A stretch of DNA of 6,504 bases from Anaerolineae bacterium. Lineage in GTDB: Bacteria > Chloroflexota > Anaerolineae > 4572-78 > NAK82. A program made the position numbers and the translations under genes. Shown here piece after piece: positions 4,956 to 6,504 of the stretch. The stretch is from assembly GCA_030597485.1 (NCBI GenBank), contig JAUVRU010000124.1, positions 1 through 6,504 on the forward strand. Reading direction: 5' to 3'. The notes beneath the pieces are model-generated. The model was not told where the DNA came from. It did not search any database and worked only from the letters and a program-made list of their open reading frames with translations. How positions within the stretch are numbered: position 1 is the stretch's first letter; each line of letters begins with the position of its first letter.

Positions 4956-5723
4956 CTACACGGGATTCTGCAAGTCCAGGAACTTGACAGCGACATCCAG
5001 CCGGCGTTGCAGCGTGTCGCCGAGGGCCTGTATCCCCATGCGCTCGGTGTGATAGTGTCCGGCAGCCACGAAACTGATGTTGGCCTCTCGGAAGAGCTCC
5101 CGGCACCACTCACGCGGCTCCCCGGTGACAAACAGGCCCACGCCGTTCTGGATCAACCACTCCATCTCTCCCGGCTTCGGCGCTCCACCGCCACTCACAG
5201 CCACAACCTTGTGCACTCGCTCGGGGCCGAAGGGATACTGCACGCCCTGCTGCAGGAACAGATTGGTGCATCGGGCCAGTATCTCGTCGCGGTCGATGCC
5301 ACCCGGTATCTCTCCTACCCACCCCCATGCGTCGGGCAAATAAGGCTCGACCGGTACTCCGCCCAGGGATTTGATGATTTGCACGTTGTTCCCCACCTCC
5401 GGGTGACTGTCCAACAGGTAGTGGTAGCCGATGAGCGATAAGTCATGATCCAGGAGGTATCGCAGCCGGTTCACGAATATTCTGTCAAAATGTACACTGG
5501 CCGGCATGTTGAGGGCGTGATGGACGATCACGACGTCGGCACCCATCGTGGTGGCCTCCTCAAAGAAGCGTCTGCTGGCACTGACCCCGGTGACGACGAC
5601 CTCCACTTCGTCGCGCCCACGCACTTGCAGGCCATTTGCCATCCCCGGGTCCGTGTGGCTGACAGACTCGGGCTTTCCCATGAACTCGTCCAGAAAGGCT
5701 ATCAGATCGTCAAGTGAGATCAT
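4956..5723 (-). CDS. Nif3-like dinuclear metal center protein (YbgI/DUF34 family)
   Basis: Product of 255 residues, the length of short YbgI-type members, which form toroidal hexamers binding two metal ions per subunit. The biochemical role is unsettled; members are sometimes annotated as GTP cyclohydrolase I type 2. Family motifs occur in order: NGLQV (30-34), DVVIVHHAL with H68 and H69, YHYLLDSH with D105, VSGGG, LFVTGEPREW, and AGHYHTERMG with H223 and E227. It ends in the family-typical FLDLQNPV. The ligands of the E. coli protein (two adjacent His, an Asp, and a C-terminal His and Glu four apart) all have counterparts. I chose ATG 5723 because AAGGGG lies six bases upstream. An ATG at 5798 would add 25 Cys-rich residues reading through the divergent promoter. 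No convincing promoter of its own is seen. Confidence 0.92.
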   Translation of the reverse strand: MISLDDLIAFLDEFMGKPESVSHTDPGMANGLQVRGRDEVEVVVTGVSASRRFFEEATTMGADVVIVHHALNMPASVHFDRIFVNRLRYLLDHDLSLIGYHYLLDSHPEVGNNVQIIKSLGGVPVEPYLPDAWGWVGEIPGGIDRDEILARCTNLFLQQGVQYPFGPERVHKVVAVSGGGAPKPGEMEWLIQNGVGLFVTGEPREWCRELFREANISFVAAGHYHTERMGIQALGDTLQRRLDVAVKFLDLQNPV

Positions 5724-5747
5724 TTGGCACCCCTTGGAGTCCGGGCA

Positions 5748-5776
5748 TTGACAATCCGTCGCCCTGTGTGTACAAT
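5748..5776 (+). promoter_or_regulatory. Promoter of the zinc-ribbon gene
   Basis: A consensus TTGACA (5748-5753), a 17-bp spacer and TACAAT (5771-5776) predict a start point near 5783. The -10 hexamer overlaps an in-frame ATG at 5775, which therefore cannot be the translation start of this transcript. The promoter lies only 25 bp from the divergent Nif3-like ATG at 5723. Confidence 0.75.
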
Positions 5777-5822
5777 GGAGACAGGACTGGGCGAGCATCC
5801 AAAACGAGCGGAGGATTTGTCA

Positions 5823-6062
5823 TTGATACACGTCACGTGCTTCAAATGCCGGCGGCGTTTTGATCTGGATCCCGTATTTGTTGGCCGGGAACTGCGCAAG
5901 CTCAAGGCCAGGCAGCCGAAACACTATCAAGCAGTCTGCCCCGCCTGTCACTCGGTCAACAAGATTTCAGTAGGCGAGATGCGGAAAGACCTGGACGCTG
6001 TGGCCGATGAGATTGAGGCCACAGCGAAAGAACAGGCTGGTCAGTCGAGCGGGGAGCAGTGA
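5823..6062 (+). CDS. Small four-cysteine zinc-ribbon protein
   Basis: A 79-residue product starting from TTG, MIHVTCFKCRRRFDLDP. Two CxxC knuckles, C6/C9 and C39/C42, should bind one zinc in a zinc-ribbon fold. Between them lies a basic stretch, RELRKLKARQPKHYQ (22-36). The tail (about 51-79) is charged, helical and Gln/Glu-rich. The TTG is supported by GGAGG (5810-5814) eight bases upstream and by the promoter at 5748-5776. Upstream in-frame ATGs at 5724 and 5775 lie before the predicted transcript start. Proteins of this type could bind nucleic acid or act in protein contacts, but I know no assigned function. It is monocistronic, divergent from the Nif3-like gene and convergent with rpsU. 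Confidence 0.8.
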   Translation: MIHVTCFKCRRRFDLDPVFVGRELRKLKARQPKHYQAVCPACHSVNKISVGEMRKDLDAVADEIEATAKEQAGQSSGEQ

Positions 6063-6071
6063 GGACAGGGG

Positions 6072-6104
6072 AAAAACGAAGGGGAGCGACGTGTGGCGCC
6101 CCCC
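6072..6104 (-). terminator. rpsU: Intrinsic terminator of rpsU
   Basis: On the minus strand GGGGGGCG (6104-6097) pairs with CGCTCCCC (6088-6081). The eight-base-pair stem includes one G-U pair and has loop CCACACGT. It is followed by TTCGTTTTT (6080-6072). It lies 47 bp past the rpsU stop. On the plus strand the stem has an A-C mismatch and a poorer tail, so it may stop the convergent zinc-ribbon transcript only weakly. Confidence 0.75.
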
Positions 6105-6150
6105 TAGCCTTCTCCTAGCCCATACGCACGGAATGCTCGTGTGCCGACCG

Positions 6151-6372
6151 TTACCGCGGCTTCCTGGTCTCTCGACGCATCATCTTGCGCCGTGCCTTCC
6201 GCACTGCACGTTGCTTCGCCAGACGACGCTGTTCGCTCTTGGAGACGTACCAGCGTTTCTTGCGGTAGGTGCTAAGAACACGTCCTTTCACCACTTCCTT
6301 GCGGAAGCGCTTGAGTAGACTCTCCTGAGACTCGCCAGGTCGCAGCGTCACGCTCGTTCTTGGCGTCTGCAT
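6151..6372 (-). CDS. rpsU: 30S ribosomal protein bS21
   Basis: Small, very basic protein of the 30S platform near the 3' end of 16S rRNA, contributing to translation initiation. The 73-residue product carries the family signature RPGESQESLLKRFRKEV (11-27), then a helix GRVLSTYRKKRWYVSKSEQR. The C-terminal tail is Arg/Lys-rich, KARRKMMRRETRKPR. Length matches the usual 58-75. The ATG at 6372 follows AAAGGAGGTGA, a near-perfect anti-16S match. It lies 32 bp downstream of another minus-strand gene, so the two are probably cotranscribed, and a terminator follows at 6072-6104. Confidence 0.96.
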   Translation of the reverse strand: MQTPRTSVTLRPGESQESLLKRFRKEVVKGRVLSTYRKKRWYVSKSEQRRLAKQRAVRKARRKMMRRETRKPR

Positions 6373-6379
6373 CCATCCC

Positions 6380-6390
6380 TCACCTCCTTT
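6380..6390 (-). promoter_or_regulatory. rpsU: Very strong Shine-Dalgarno of rpsU
   Basis: On the minus strand AAAGGAGGTGA (6390-6380) complements the 16S rRNA 3' tail over at least nine bases. Ten bases separate AGGAGG from the ATG at 6372. A second, out-of-frame ATG (6376-6374) lies closer, but its frame does not give bS21. Confidence 0.85.
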
Positions 6391-6404
6391 CCGCTCTACC
6401 CACT

Positions 6405-6504
6405 TCAGTATATGTCATCGAAGTCATCGTCCATGCTCAAGTCGCCTACGATTTCTTCGTTCTCTTCATCACCCAGCACGGCATCGAAACTATCTTTCGC
6501 CAAT
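6405..6504 (-). CDS. Unknown protein, acidic C-terminal end (runs off right edge)
   Basis: On the minus strand an open frame enters at the window edge and ends at TGA (6407-6405). It encodes at least 32 residues, including VLGDEENEEIVGDLSMDDD and a final FDDIY. Thirteen of these residues are Asp or Glu and only one is basic, unlike chance frames here. The stop is 32 bp before the rpsU ATG, which suggests an operon. An acidic, probably disordered tail of this kind occurs in many unrelated proteins, so the family cannot be named from what is visible. Confidence 0.6.
   Translation of the reverse strand, partial: LAKDSFDAVLGDEENEEIVGDLSMDDDFDDIY

Noticed and set aside
5724..5798. Cys-rich 25-residue N-terminal extension of the Nif3-like protein
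   Set aside because: It reads through the divergent promoter, while the internal ATG at 5723 has a good RBS and gives the family-typical start. The four cysteines are probably coincidental.
5724..5822. N-terminal extension of the zinc-ribbon protein from ATG 5724 or ATG 5775
   Set aside because: Both ATGs lie upstream of the predicted transcription start, and the second is part of the -10 hexamer. The RBS points to TTG 5823.

Overview
The window looks like ordinary chromosomal backbone from a GC-rich bacterium with strong Shine-Dalgarno use and sigma70-type promoters. The MreB N-terminus (FNALLGLFS followed by DLGTANTLVHVRGKG), the small genes around it and the 9-bp CGCAGAG-type dispersed repeat resemble what I recall from Chloroflexota (Anaerolineae-like) genomes. 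That placement is an inference of moderate confidence, since no rRNA or lineage-specific gene is present. No phage, transposase, CRISPR array or defence gene is visible.

Layout, left to right. (1) A truncated minus-strand ORF (1-201) of unknown function, with its own promoter and a perfect 9-bp inverted repeat over the -35 region, faces away from (2) the shape operon mreB-mreC-mreD (643-3170). That operon is driven by an extended -10 promoter near 526-553. (3) Two divergent tRNA genes follow: tRNA-Gly(CCC) on the minus strand and tRNA-Lys(TTT) on the plus strand, each with a recognisable promoter and neither encoding CCA. (4) A cold-shock protein gene lies on the minus strand (4064-4279). It has a strong promoter, a leader of about 130 nt with an attenuator-like hairpin plus T7 tract, and a terminator downstream. 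(5) A stretch of about 500 bp without a recognisable gene carries a 112-bp MITE-like palindromic repeat built on 9-bp units. (6) A Nif3/YbgI-family dinuclear metal protein (4956-5723, minus) is divergent from (7) a small four-cysteine zinc-ribbon protein (5823-6062, plus). The promoter of the latter fixes its start at a TTG codon. (8) A terminator separates this from convergent rpsU (bS21, 6151-6372, minus). RpsU lies just downstream of (9) the acidic C-terminal end of another gene that runs off the right edge.

Functionally, mreBCD builds the cytoskeletal and membrane scaffold of the rod elongation machinery. The remaining genes are translation and stress housekeeping (tRNAs, bS21, cold-shock protein) plus two conserved genes of loosely known role. 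I see no multi-gene novel system here. The observations most worth a second look are the cold-shock leader, the palindromic repeat, the divergent operator-like inverted repeat and the possible ATT start of mreD.
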